DNA of 64,000 nt from Candidatus Cloacimonetes bacterium HGW-Cloacimonetes-3 (lineage in GTDB: Bacteria > Cloacimonadota > Cloacimonadia > Cloacimonadales > Cloacimonadaceae): assembly GCA_002840645.1 (NCBI GenBank), contig PHBO01000009.1:62001-126000 (forward strand), given 5' to 3'. Below are positions 9,601 to 17,280 of the stretch, one piece after another. Within the stretch, counting starts at the first letter, position 1. Each line of letters opens with the position of its first letter. The notes beneath the pieces are model-generated. The model ran no database searches. It was given only the letters and a program-made list of their open reading frames with translations, and was not told the origin of the DNA. The position numbers were made by a program, and so were the translations under genes.

Positions 9601-10202
9601 ATGTTTGCAGCATACCAGGTGGTTCCATTGCGAGTGTATTCCCAGGTAGTGGGGTCATTCCAGTTGCCACTTTTTACAGTTCTGTAAGTGAATAGAAAAT
9701 CCGTGGGAGTAATAGTAATATTGTCCATTTGAATATCTGTGCCTTGACCACCGCCAGGACCTCTGTATGATATTTTTAAAAATACATCAGTTAAGCCAAC
9801 TGATACAGTTTGGGTCGTCCATCTGTCATTAGAAATATTTGTAAAGGTGTCCACTGTTGTCCAGGGTCCCGTAAGTGAATTAGACCAATAAAACAGAGGC
9901 GCACAAAGACCATTACCGATTTGAAATGATGATATGGTAAGAGTGTAGGGATTAGCCATCTTGGGAGCTATCAAACCCTGCGTATATTCTGTAAACAGCA
10001 CAGAATAATTTCCATATAAATTTGCCGGTGATGGTGCCGGGCTGCCCACAAGAGGGGTAGCTCTTGTTACTGCACCTTCGATGTTCCAGCCTGCAGGGGG
10101 GAAGGTAGTACCTTCAAAACCCTCGTTGTTAATCATCTGGCTCCATAGTGATCCAAGTGCCATAAAGCACAAAACTGCGATTAATCCTAATCTGTTCTTC
10201 AT
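6633..10202 (-). CDS. large secreted repeat protein with C-terminal sorting module
   Basis: 1189 residues. A signal peptide (about 1-22, LGSLWSQ) leads into a choice-of-anchor-J or cleaved-adhesin-like domain (EGFEGTTFPPAGW, about 26-165). Two long tandem modules follow, each opening with a motif like SGNWNDPTTWE and continuing with HTVTVAANTTADEVVVN and strings of short beta strands (GGTLTINSG, NGTLNIGG) that suggest a right-handed beta-helix. A fibronectin-like segment (ELSSFTAAI) and a FlgD-like module with YPNPFNP close the protein. AAGGAG seven bases before the ATG supports the start. It is probably a surface adhesin or shield protein; no enzyme motif is visible. The module resembles one in the protein at 34908-37457. 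Confidence 0.85.
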   Translation of the reverse strand: MKNRLGLIAVLCFMALGSLWSQMINNEGFEGTTFPPAGWNIEGAVTRATPLVGSPAPSPANLYGNYSVLFTEYTQGLIAPKMANPYTLTISSFQIGNGLCAPLFYWSNSLTGPWTTVDTFTNISNDRWTTQTVSVGLTDVFLKISYRGPGGGQGTDIQMDNITITPTDFLFTYRTVKSGNWNDPTTWEYTRNGTTWYAANIPPSASGALTTTILSGHTVTVAANTTADEVVVNTGGTLTINSGVTFTLNNGTNGDGIDLKLNGNMNIAGTFTNTGASMTCSSGTTVTYNGSTAQTTGSGFAPTVYNLVINNPAGLTLSANLAVDTKLTMTSGSLALGAYTLAYGTSATLEYNGTTAQTVSGEWLSTMTKNITNNNTSASGVTLNGNKTAYSGILTNNQILNVATYSIAGTGTVINNKRVVSRVANPVTTSTFTQATGSIIEYSSLVTLPTPYTYQNLLLSSSSSVFPQSGIINVNETFASSNGASLNPSGYRMFFPSKYVSVGGTSNVTAFSPATYVETPSLTNAVGRTWTFTGSGSGTSSVSLHWDNAQGSGLSFPLGSKIWQYNGSSWVAVAITGAPVADGGTRMMVSFPITLGSSTGKYAVTPAGPFYYRTIASGNWANPAIWECSDNNSTWFSATVAPTDVFALTTTIRTSHTVTVAANVSADEVVVNLGGTLFIAGGSTLTLNNGAGTDLAVNGTLNIGGVLAFNSGATISYGSQAALIYSGTASQTVGAEWPSTLAIDITNNNNVGVVVDEDKTGYSGTFNNNGILVSGTYYITGSGTFINTGEVVSTVSDPVTTGTFSQPWGAIIEYTNDVTLPSPFVYQNLVLNSASTEFDLGGNIDVNETFTTQVGASLDLAGYRMFFPFKYVSVGGTSTITAFSPETYVEAPALPNSVARKWTFSGAANTTTKIYLHWDNEQGTDLDFSAGSRIWRFNGSEWVTVATAGVPVADGATRMMVSFDVTFGTKADIISQYGVTPKDETLPVELSSFTAAINSYNYVQLQWVTQSETNCAGFNIYRGLSDDFQDAELLNFFIPATNTSQSQSYLYKDTELSEDGVYYYWLANLNLDGNTEYHGPVQVSYNTNLGHTTPPVPIVNGISNLYPNPFNPVLHIEYGIKAASDVRLEIYNLRGQVVRSINQGLVQPGTKRIQWDGKSNDGQNCSSGLYTIRLFVGKDVFTRKTVLSK

Positions 10203-10335
10203 TCTATTCTCCTTAAAAATAACGATATGAATTTGGTTTACTCTATTATAGGAAGCAATCTACGAGCCAAACAATCTATAATTTCAGTATTGCTGTAACT
10301 GTATGGCTATGATACAGATGCGAAACTTACCGATT

Positions 10336-10429
10336 TTGCATTTAGAGCAAAATAGCGATTGCATGCTGCAATCTTGCATATTTGCAATTGCATTTCTGCA
10401 ATTCTGCCCTGTTTTGCATGAGTTTTACT
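10336..10429. promoter_or_regulatory. cluster of TGCA-containing boxes
   Basis: About eight TGCA tetramers lie in roughly 95 bases, several in dyads: GATTGCA at 10357-10363 pairs with TGCAATC at 10367-10373, TGCATATTTGCA follows, then TGCAATTGCA. The cluster sits about 130-230 bases upstream of the start at 10202 and about 550 bases upstream of the NuoE-like gene. Repeated half-sites of this kind can be regulator-binding sites; which regulator is unknown. Confidence 0.3.
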
Positions 10430-10471
10430 TCCTGTTTACTCTCTCGGCACTTGCTGGTATCTTTAGTATTG

Positions 10472-10532
10472 CCATAACAATTCCCTAACAATTCCCTAAC
10501 GCCATTAGGGAATTGTTAGGGAATTGTTATGG
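10472..10532. repeat. 28-bp perfect inverted repeat, hairpin element
   Basis: Arms 10472-10499 and 10505-10532 are perfect complements around a five-base loop (CGCCA). Each arm is itself made of two copies of an ACAATTCCCTAA unit, so the hairpin is a double direct repeat facing its own inversion. The element at 54094-54198 has the same design with different bases. There is no T-run, so a simple terminator is unlikely. Confidence 0.85.
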
Positions 10533-10683
10533 ATGCATTAGAGAAATAAGCAAGAGCCATGGTCTTAACTTATCAGCGAGATTGACATTATCAGATTATA
10601 GTAAACAAACAGATGCACCTTTGCAAGTCTGGATTCGATAACGCCTCTGCAACTTTTACTTTATAAAACATCTCAGCGGCGTT

Positions 10684-10762
10684 ATGGACTACAGCGTCTC
10701 CCGGCTAAACCCCCCTAAGTTATACGGCATCTATCCCGGTTGCTTGTGTCGCTGTAGTCCAT
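10684..10762. repeat. 13-bp inverted repeat, 53-base spacer
   Basis: ATGGACTACAGCG at 10684-10696 is exactly inverted at 10750-10762. The spacer contains two CCCGG boxes (near 10700 and 10736). It could be an ends-defined small element or a regulatory loop upstream of the NuoE-like gene. Nothing in the spacer codes. Confidence 0.55.
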
Positions 10763-10976
10763 CAGGCTAAGAAAGAAAACTCAGAAGCTAAGGATTATTT
10801 AAGCCTGATCGACTCCAGTGTTCCAATCGTAGGCATCAGACTTAGAATTTGGTGAAAAAAGCAGCCCGGCTAAGATTTTGTTTGACAATCCCACACAGCC
10901 TAAAATATGTAATCCGTGGCGTAAAAAGCATGTTGTGAAGAGGTATGCCACCAAATTTGAACAAGAGGAAGCTTTA

Positions 10977-11441
10977 ATGGAACAGGACTACAGCAAAGTT
11001 GATGCCATCTTAGCCTCATATCGGGGAAAAAAGGGCATTCTCATTCCCATGTTACAAGAAGTTCAGAACGAAATGGGTTATCTATCACGGGACTGCATGA
11101 AATACGTGGCGAAAGCAATGCAAATCCCTGCTGCCGAGATATTTGGGGTTGCCACTTTTTACTCTATGTTCCGCTTAAAACAGCAAGGAAAGCACATCGT
11201 GCGAGTGTGTAAGGGAACTGCCTGCCACGTATCTGATGCGGATGGAATAAAATCCGCTTTGGTAGAAGCATTGAAGCTCCCTAAGGATGAGAATACCACC
11301 GAAGATATGATGTTCACCTTAATGGAAGTGGCGTGTTTGGGCTGTTGTAGCCTTGCTCCGGTTATTATGATAGACGATATGACCTTTGGGAAGCTTGTTC
11401 CTGAAGCGATACCGGCGATTCTGGATAAGTTCAGGTTTTAG
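10977..11441 (+). CDS. NuoE/HydC-type [2Fe-2S] subunit of an electron-transfer complex
   Basis: 154 residues, the usual length for the 24-kDa NuoE family. A helical N-terminus (VDAILASYRGKKGILIPMLQEVQNEMGYL) is followed by a thioredoxin-like [2Fe-2S] domain with its four cysteines in CKGTACHV and CLGCC. The start at 10977 has AGAGGAAG upstream; the 33 preceding in-frame codons do not match the family. The stop touches the ribosome site of the NuoF-like gene seven bases on. In such complexes this subunit passes electrons next to the NuoF flavin. Its role here (hydrogenase, formate dehydrogenase or bifurcating oxidoreductase) depends on the partner subunits. Confidence 0.92.
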   Translation: MEQDYSKVDAILASYRGKKGILIPMLQEVQNEMGYLSRDCMKYVAKAMQIPAAEIFGVATFYSMFRLKQQGKHIVRVCKGTACHVSDADGIKSALVEALKLPKDENTTEDMMFTLMEVACLGCCSLAPVIMIDDMTFGKLVPEAIPAILDKFRF

Positions 11442-11447
11442 GAGGGG

Positions 11448-13220
11448 ATGATGAGCGAAATTACCGTTAAAGTTGGGCTTGCCAGTTGTGGCATAGCTGC
11501 CGGAGCAATGGATGTGTACCGCACTCTGGAAGAGCATCTTGCTACCTCCCCGAAGCCGGTGAAGTTACTGCGTACCGCCTGTATCGGCATGTGTTTCGAA
11601 GAACCCGTGGTGGAGTTCAACGGCTCCGCTTTGGGGCAGATGCACATCGGAAAGGCTGATTCTGAAAGTATTATAAAGATTTTGGACGATTACATAGCGG
11701 GCAACCCGCCGGAAACAAACATTATTCTGGCAGAAAAGATGCACGGCAGGCACAATGAATTGCTTGCCAACCAACAGCGTATCGTGCTGCGTAATTGCGG
11801 TGTGATAGACCCCAAGAGCCTGCTTGATTATGAGGCTTTGGGCGGCTACACGGCACTGCGCAAAGCCCTTGCCATGGAAAGAGATGAGATAATCGCCGTG
11901 GTGAAGAATTCCGGCTTGCGCGGACGCGGCGGAGCGGGCTTTTCCACCGGCTTGAAATGGAGCTTTGCCGCACAAGCCGTCTCGGATAAGAAGTTCGTGG
12001 TATGCAATGCGGACGAAGGCGATCCCGGTGCTTTCATGGACAGAAGTGCGCTGGAAGGTGATCCGCACAATGTGATAGAAGGCATGATAATCGGTGCCTA
12101 TGCCATGGGAGCGGATGAAGGCTATATCTACTGCCGTGCGGAATACCCCATGGCAATTGAACACCTCAAAATAGCCATTGAAGCAGCCGAAGCTAAGGGC
12201 TATCTGGGCAAAAACATCATGGGCACTTCCTATAGCTTCGAGATGCACATCAAGGAAGGTGCCGGCGCATTTGTCTGCGGTGAAGAAACCGCTTTGATGC
12301 AGTCTATAGAAGGCAAACGCGGCATGCCCACCATACGCCCTCCCTTCCCTGCGGAAAGCGGGCTTTGGGGCAAGCCAACCAATATAAATAACGTGGAAAC
12401 CTGGGCGAATATCGCCTGGATTATAATAAACGGTGCTGATGCCTTCAAAGCCTTTGGCACAGAGAAATCTCCCGGCACCAAGGTCTTTGCTCTGGCGGGG
12501 AAAATTGCCGGTAGCGGGCTGATAGAAGTCCCCATGGGCATTCCCATCCGGGATATTATCTACAAGGTTGGTGGCGGGATGAAGACCGAGAAGCCATTCA
12601 AAGCCGTGCAGATGGGCGGTCCATCCGGCGGGTGTATTCCTGCCTCGCTGCTGGATACCATTGTGGATTACGATTCCATCACGGCTACCGGCGCCATCAT
12701 GGGCTCCGGCGGTATGGTGGTGATGGATACGGGTACTTGCATGGTGGATGTGGCACGCTTTTTCCTTAATTTCACTCAGAACGAATCCTGCGGGAAATGC
12801 ACTTTCTGCCGGATTGGAACGAAGCGCATGCTGGAAATCCTTACCCGCATCACGGAAGGCAAGGGTAAACTGGAAGATATAGATACCCTGCAAGAACTGG
12901 CGGATAACATTATCAAAGGTTCACTGTGCGGCTTGGGACAAACTGCACCAAACCCGGTGCTTACTACCCTACGCTATTTCAAGGATGAATACCTCGCCCA
13001 TATTGTGGACAAACGCTGCCCCGCGGGTGTATGTATTCCGCTGCTTACCTACAGTATAGATCCCGAGAAATGCATAGGCTGTACGGCTTGTGCCAGGAAG
13101 TGTCCTGTTTCCTGCATTTCAGGAACTGTGAAGCATGCTCACGAGATAGATCAAAGCCAGTGCATCAAGTGCGGTGCCTGCCAGAAAGCATGTAAATTCG
13201 ATGCAGTAACCAAGGCATAG
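11448..13220 (+). CDS. NuoF/HydB-type NAD(H)- and FMN-binding subunit
   Basis: 590 residues in the order typical of HydB: an N-terminal thioredoxin-like domain with few cysteines (C14, C45, C49), the NuoF core with the NADH/FMN motif GRGGAGFSTGLKW and the following NADEGDPGAFMDR, the N3-type 4Fe-4S motif ESCGKCTFCRIGTKRM, and a C-terminal 2x[4Fe-4S] ferredoxin domain (CIGCTACARKCP and CIKCGACQKAC). It oxidises or reduces NAD(H) at FMN and feeds electrons to the NuoG-like partner. The ATG at 11448 directly abuts GGAGGGG, so the adjacent ATG at 11451 is at least as likely. It is the middle gene of a three-gene operon with 6- and 10-base gaps. Confidence 0.93.
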   Translation: MMSEITVKVGLASCGIAAGAMDVYRTLEEHLATSPKPVKLLRTACIGMCFEEPVVEFNGSALGQMHIGKADSESIIKILDDYIAGNPPETNIILAEKMHGRHNELLANQQRIVLRNCGVIDPKSLLDYEALGGYTALRKALAMERDEIIAVVKNSGLRGRGGAGFSTGLKWSFAAQAVSDKKFVVCNADEGDPGAFMDRSALEGDPHNVIEGMIIGAYAMGADEGYIYCRAEYPMAIEHLKIAIEAAEAKGYLGKNIMGTSYSFEMHIKEGAGAFVCGEETALMQSIEGKRGMPTIRPPFPAESGLWGKPTNINNVETWANIAWIIINGADAFKAFGTEKSPGTKVFALAGKIAGSGLIEVPMGIPIRDIIYKVGGGMKTEKPFKAVQMGGPSGGCIPASLLDTIVDYDSITATGAIMGSGGMVVMDTGTCMVDVARFFLNFTQNESCGKCTFCRIGTKRMLEILTRITEGKGKLEDIDTLQELADNIIKGSLCGLGQTAPNPVLTTLRYFKDEYLAHIVDKRCPAGVCIPLLTYSIDPEKCIGCTACARKCPVSCISGTVKHAHEIDQSQCIKCGACQKACKFDAVTKA

Positions 13221-13230
13221 GAGGGATAAA

Positions 13231-16200
13231 ATGATAGAAGTAATTTTAAACGGAAATATGATAGAGACCGAAGCCGGAATCACTATCCTCGAGCTTGCCA
13301 AACGCAATGGCATAAAGATACCCACCCTGTGTCATGATGAAGAACTGAAGCCTTATGGCTCTTGTTGGGTATGTGCCGTGGAAGTGGTGGGGCGTCGCGG
13401 CTTTGTAACCTCCTGCGGGACGATTATCAGCAGTGGTATGGAAATCCACACAGATTCTGAAGCCATACGCAAAGCTCGTAAGATGGCACTGGAACTGCTG
13501 ATCTCAGATCACTATGCGGATTGCGTGGCACCTTGCACGGTGGCATGCCCGGATCATGTGGATATCCAGACTTATGTGTCCCTAATTGCCAATGGGCAGT
13601 ACCACGAGGCAGTGAAAGTGATAAAAGAAACCTTGCCTCTGCCGCTATCAATCGGGCGTGTATGCCCTGCTTTCTGCGAGAAGGAATGCCGCCGCCAGAT
13701 AGTGGAAGAGCCAATTGCTATCCGCCAGCTTAAGCGCTTTGCAGCGGATGAGGACTTGGGCGATGTGTGGAACTATGTCCCCGAAAAGCTGCCGGCAAAA
13801 GGCAAGAAAGTTGCTATCATCGGTGCCGGTCCAAGCGGACTTACCTGCGGTTATTATCTTTCCAACCAGGGTTATGAAGTAAAAGTGTTCGAAGCTGCTC
13901 CCGCTGCGGGTGGCTGGCTGCGCTATGGCATCCCGGAATACCGCCTGCCAAAAAATACCCTTGATGCAGAGATAGCACTTATGTGCAGCAACGGCATGCA
14001 GATAGAATATGGCGTGGAACTTGGCAAAGATATCTTTATGCAGGATTTGGCAAAAGAGTATGATGCCGTGTATCTTGCCATTGGTGCCCAGAAGGCAGTG
14101 CCCATGCCTGTTCCCGGCAGCGACCTTAAAGGTTGTTTGTTGGGAGTGGACTTCCTGAAAGCCCACGCTTTGGGTAATGCTCCCGAGCTGGGCGAACGCG
14201 TTGCCATAGTTGGGGGGGGAAACACAGCTATAGACTGTGCCCGCACCGCCATCCGCAAGGGTAGCAAAGTAAGCCTGATCTACCGCCGCACCAAAGAAGA
14301 AATGCCTGCTGAAGCCTTTGAAATTGAGGCTTCGGAACATGAGGGCGTGGAGTTCTTTTACCTCAGCAACCCTGTGGAATACATTGGCGAGAATGGCAGT
14401 TTGAAAAGCGTGAAGATAGAGAAGATGCACCTCGGCGAGCCGGATAACAGCGGACGCAGACGCCCCGAGCCTACCGGTGAATTCTTCGAGCTTTCCTTTA
14501 ACAGTATTATTGCTGCCATCTCTCAAGTGCCCGAAGTGCAGCTTTTTGGCGAAGAGCCAAATCACATAGATGGCAAAGTACTGCCTCTTTCCCGCTGGCA
14601 GACAGCTATCGTGGACGAGGCGACTATGTACTCCGGGCTTTCAAACGTCTTTGCCGGGGGTGATTTCCGCCGTGGTGCCGCCACTGCTATCGAAGCTATA
14701 GCCGATGGACGCATGGCTGCCACTGCGATGGCGAAGTATCTGGAAACAGGAGTGATAAGTGCCGAGCTTGCTCCCTTTGATTCCAAGAAAGCCAAGAGCA
14801 TCACAGAAGTAAGCCCGGAAGAATACTCTATCTTTGCCGAAGCCAAAAGACTTATTATGCCGGAATTGCCCATTGCAGAAGCAAAGAGCAGCTTTAAAGA
14901 AGTGGAGCTTGGCTACAGCGAAGCAGACGCCATTGCAGAGGCAACGCGCTGTCTGGAATGCGGTTGTCAGGTGAACGAAACCTGTTCCCTGCGTGAGTAT
15001 TGCACAGATTATCAGGTGAATGCCGCCCACTTTATCGGTGGTATAAACAAGCACCCTATAGATTACAGCCATCCCTTCATCGTGCGCGATGCCAACAAGT
15101 GCATCAATTGCGGACGCTGTATCCGTACCTGCACGGAAGTGCAAGGCGCAGCAGTACTTGGCTTTATCTACCGGGGTTTCTCGGCTATCGTGGGACCGGA
15201 ATTTGGCGAATCCCTCACCCAAACCACCTGCCTATCCTGCGGTAAGTGCATAGACGTTTGCCCTGTGGGGGCTTTGGTGGAGCGTACTGCCTATTACAAA
15301 CAAAACCCGCACCTAAAAGATATATCCGTGCAGAACTGCGGCATCTGCGGAGTTGGCTGTGTGATTCAGACCGAAACCCAAGCCGGCATGGTAACCGCAG
15401 TTACCTCCGCACAGGAAGAGCCGGGTTTCAACGGCAAAAACCTGTGTTTCAAGGGACGCTTCGGCTGGCAATGCTACTATGGGAATGACTGGCTGGACAG
15501 CCCTAAGCTTAAGACAGCTAACGGGTTCAAGAGCATTAGCTGGCAGGAAGCCGCCACCCTGATGGCAGAAAAAATGAAAGAAACCGGCAGCAAGCGTTTT
15601 GAGATAAGCCCCAATATAAGCCTGGAAGAGATGCTTATGCTGCAAAAAGCCGCCGAAAGCTGTTCTCAAACCTTGTATGCCAATCCTGATTACTGCCACT
15701 TCAGCGATGCTTATAGCGCAAATATACCGGCTGAAAACCCCTATGATATACTGGACAAATACGAAGAATACGTGGTGTATGGTGAACTGGCGCAGACACT
15801 TGCCACAATGCTACGCCTGAAGCAGAGGGAAGGCAAAAAGCTAATCCTGGTGAATTACCCAGATGGTGCATACCGCCATTTCGCAGACGAGGTTCACAGC
15901 AACCTGTGGGATGTGAAAACAAGCGAGAATACCCTGTTTATCTACAACCAGAACAGGATCACGGAAACCAGGGCATTCGAGCTGTGGAAGCTTGCAGCAA
16001 GCGCGGGCAAGGATAACATCTTGCTAAGCACGGATTTCCGAAATCATAAGGGCATGCTGGCGATGCAGCCAAAGCTTAGTACCTGTGCAGCGGCAGATTT
16101 CGTGCTGGGCTATGGTGTTTACCCCCAAAAAGCTGATCAGGCGAAGTTCAGCGTAGCGCTAATGAGTTTCTACGACGAGCATGCACCGGTGGATTTACTG

Positions 16201-16545
16201 CTGCCTGCTCCCGGATACATGGAGCTGGATGGCACTGCCCTGGCGGATTTGGGGCAGACGACACATAGCAAGAATCCTGCTGCATCCGTAACCATGAACG
16301 AGCTGATGCGCTTGTTCTACACCCTTGGCTGGATTCACCCCAATAGTGCCGAGATCCCATATTGGAATGCCAAAGCAGCCGATTTCCTGGATACCCTAAG
16401 CAGCACTGTACTGCCAAACTTCAATAGCGAAGCAGTGGATACTGCCAAGCTGAAACAGGCGATACCCGCCTTACAAACACAATTGGAGCTTAGGATTGCC
16501 AAGCTGTTCGAGACAAGAACAGATGTACATAAGTTCGAAGCCTAA
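13231..16545 (+). CDS. NuoG-GltD-molybdopterin-oxidoreductase-like fusion subunit
   Basis: 1104 residues with four modules. Residues 1-90: NuoG-type [2Fe-2S] domain (C34, C45, C48, C62). About 95-510: GltD/NfnL-like part with a cysteine-rich N-terminus (C98, C102, C106, C145, C149, C153), FAD site GAGPSG (198-203), nucleotide site GGGNTAID (328-335) and the YRRTKEEMP motif common in NADPH-using members. About 570-690: 4Fe-4S ferredoxin part (C624-C634, C667-C677). About 700-1104: NuoG/FdhA-like part with a 4Fe-4S motif (C703, C706, C710, C739) and a shortened, degenerate molybdopterin domain. No [FeFe]-hydrogenase H-cluster motif is present. I infer a cytoplasmic NAD(H)/NADP(H)/ferredoxin oxidoreductase, possibly bifurcating; a formate dehydrogenase role is less likely. 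Confidence 0.85.
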   Translation: MIEVILNGNMIETEAGITILELAKRNGIKIPTLCHDEELKPYGSCWVCAVEVVGRRGFVTSCGTIISSGMEIHTDSEAIRKARKMALELLISDHYADCVAPCTVACPDHVDIQTYVSLIANGQYHEAVKVIKETLPLPLSIGRVCPAFCEKECRRQIVEEPIAIRQLKRFAADEDLGDVWNYVPEKLPAKGKKVAIIGAGPSGLTCGYYLSNQGYEVKVFEAAPAAGGWLRYGIPEYRLPKNTLDAEIALMCSNGMQIEYGVELGKDIFMQDLAKEYDAVYLAIGAQKAVPMPVPGSDLKGCLLGVDFLKAHALGNAPELGERVAIVGGGNTAIDCARTAIRKGSKVSLIYRRTKEEMPAEAFEIEASEHEGVEFFYLSNPVEYIGENGSLKSVKIEKMHLGEPDNSGRRRPEPTGEFFELSFNSIIAAISQVPEVQLFGEEPNHIDGKVLPLSRWQTAIVDEATMYSGLSNVFAGGDFRRGAATAIEAIADGRMAATAMAKYLETGVISAELAPFDSKKAKSITEVSPEEYSIFAEAKRLIMPELPIAEAKSSFKEVELGYSEADAIAEATRCLECGCQVNETCSLREYCTDYQVNAAHFIGGINKHPIDYSHPFIVRDANKCINCGRCIRTCTEVQGAAVLGFIYRGFSAIVGPEFGESLTQTTCLSCGKCIDVCPVGALVERTAYYKQNPHLKDISVQNCGICGVGCVIQTETQAGMVTAVTSAQEEPGFNGKNLCFKGRFGWQCYYGNDWLDSPKLKTANGFKSISWQEAATLMAEKMKETGSKRFEISPNISLEEMLMLQKAAESCSQTLYANPDYCHFSDAYSANIPAENPYDILDKYEEYVVYGELAQTLATMLRLKQREGKKLILVNYPDGAYRHFADEVHSNLWDVKTSENTLFIYNQNRITETRAFELWKLAASAGKDNILLSTDFRNHKGMLAMQPKLSTCAAADFVLGYGVYPQKADQAKFSVALMSFYDEHAPVDLLLPAPGYMELDGTALADLGQTTHSKNPAASVTMNELMRLFYTLGWIHPNSAEIPYWNAKAADFLDTLSSTVLPNFNSEAVDTAKLKQAIPALQTQLELRIAKLFETRTDVHKFEA

Positions 16546-16566
16546 GAGATAAGCTATATGTTGTCA

Positions 16567-16598
16567 GCCGGCGGTGCTGCACGTGCATTACCGCCGGC
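16567..16598 (+). terminator. GC-rich hairpin after electron-transfer operon
   Basis: GCCGGCGGT (16567-16575) pairs perfectly with ACCGCCGGC (16590-16598), 22 bases after the stop of the NuoG-like gene. There is no T-run (ATGATAAAG follows), so it may stop transcription weakly, protect the 3' end, or be an intergenic repeat. Confidence 0.5.
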
Positions 16599-16709
16599 AT
16601 GATAAAGCATTGCCGTCGAGGACGTCTGTTATGCCTTTCCCACGAGGACGCAGGAATTCCAGAGCATTCTCAATTCATGCGTTGCTTTCCTTTTCACCCC
16701 CCTCATTTT

Positions 16710-16803
16710 GCTGATATTTTTATATACTTCCCAACTCATACACCTGTAACGCGATAGGTGGTGTATATGGCTGGGAATTTGGGGTGATGTAAAAATATAT
16801 AGC
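16710..16803. repeat. long imperfect hairpin, MITE-like
   Basis: The left half (GCTGATATTTTTA, TTCCCAACTCATACACCT) is mirrored by the right half (AGGTGGTGTAT, GGCTGGGAA, TAAAAATATATAGC) around an ACGCGAT-like centre near 16750. The whole 94-base stretch could fold into one interrupted stem. It abuts the dispersed repeat at 16807-16844. No coding capacity. Confidence 0.5.
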
Positions 16804-16806
16804 AAA

Positions 16807-16844
16807 TCTGTCCCAAAAACAGGAATTTGTCCCCCACACTACTA
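16807..16844 (-). repeat. dispersed repeat B, copy 1
   Basis: The reverse complement of these 38 bases matches 40328-40365 at 35 of 38 positions by eye (TAGTAGTGTGGGGGACA at one end, TTTTTGGGACAGA at the other). Both copies are intergenic and both lie next to a hairpin element. Function unknown. Confidence 0.8.
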
Positions 16845-17280
16845 TGAAGGGCTGTTTCAATTAAGAATGGAGAATGGAGAATTGAGAAGACCATTGCACA
16901 AAGAACGGAACGTTTGCTTAAGAGGCTACGAAAAAACCACAGAATAGCGAAAGATTATAGCCTGGGCGTGAGCCCCAGGGACAGTGTGCAGTCCTAAAAG
17001 CTCTTTATGGGTGGCACAATTAGTTGCGGGACAAGAAATTATGTGTCACCCCCAAGAGATTTGCTGAACTGCTGCATGCTAACCCAGGGATTCGCTTATG
17101 CTTCACCCTATGCTATAATCTTTCATCCTTGTGGGATTTTCCCAGCCTCTATGCCAGCGGTCCAGATTATTTAACTGTCTTTGGGGGTTTCCTGATTTAT
17201 GTTGACTAAAAAAGAGCTTTCACTTAGATTGGCTAAAAGTTGTATTTATTAACTACAAAGATAGATAACTGGAGGTTATT

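Larger units (their letters stand above)
10203..10976. other. divergent intergenic region with several dyad elements
   Basis: 774 bases between a minus-strand surface-protein gene and the plus-strand NuoE-like gene. It holds a cluster of TGCA boxes (10336-10429), a 28-base perfect hairpin (10472-10532) and a 13-base inverted repeat (10684-10762), each listed separately. The NuoE frame is open back to 10878 but reads unlike the family before 10977. No protein gene was recognised. Confidence 0.55.
16546..17280. other. long intergenic region rich in dyads
   Basis: 735 bases without a convincing gene; the one open frame at 17024-17209 has no family resemblance or ribosome site. It carries a GC-rich hairpin directly after the NuoG-like gene, a degenerate copy of the TTTCCC...GGAATCCAG repeat (about 16628-16655), a long imperfect hairpin (16710-16803), a dispersed repeat (16807-16844) and a small CCTGGG...CCCAGG hairpin near 16962-16980. 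The dapA ribosome site GGAGG is at 17272. Confidence 0.6.

Noticed and set aside
10303-10488. 61-codon hydrophobic frame
   Set aside because: It is produced by the repeated TGCA boxes and hairpin arm, with no ribosome site. Hydrophobicity comes from T-rich sequence.
10472-10532. CRISPR-like or attachment site
   Set aside because: The tandem units face each other in a hairpin and have no regular unique spacers; there is no cas or integrase gene nearby.
11565-12893. 442-codon antisense frame inside the NuoF-like gene
   Set aside because: A shadow of the high-GC third-position bias of the real plus-strand gene; no ribosome site and no family pattern.
13231-16545. [FeFe]-hydrogenase catalytic subunit
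   Set aside because: Operon context (NuoE, NuoF) suggests HydABC, but the protein lacks the H-cluster cysteine motifs (TSCCPxW, MPCxxK and the third cysteine loop). It has GltD-like and NuoG/FdhA-like parts instead.
17024-17209. 61-codon open frame upstream of dapA
   Set aside because: No ribosome site, no protein-like pattern, and it crosses repeat-rich sequence.
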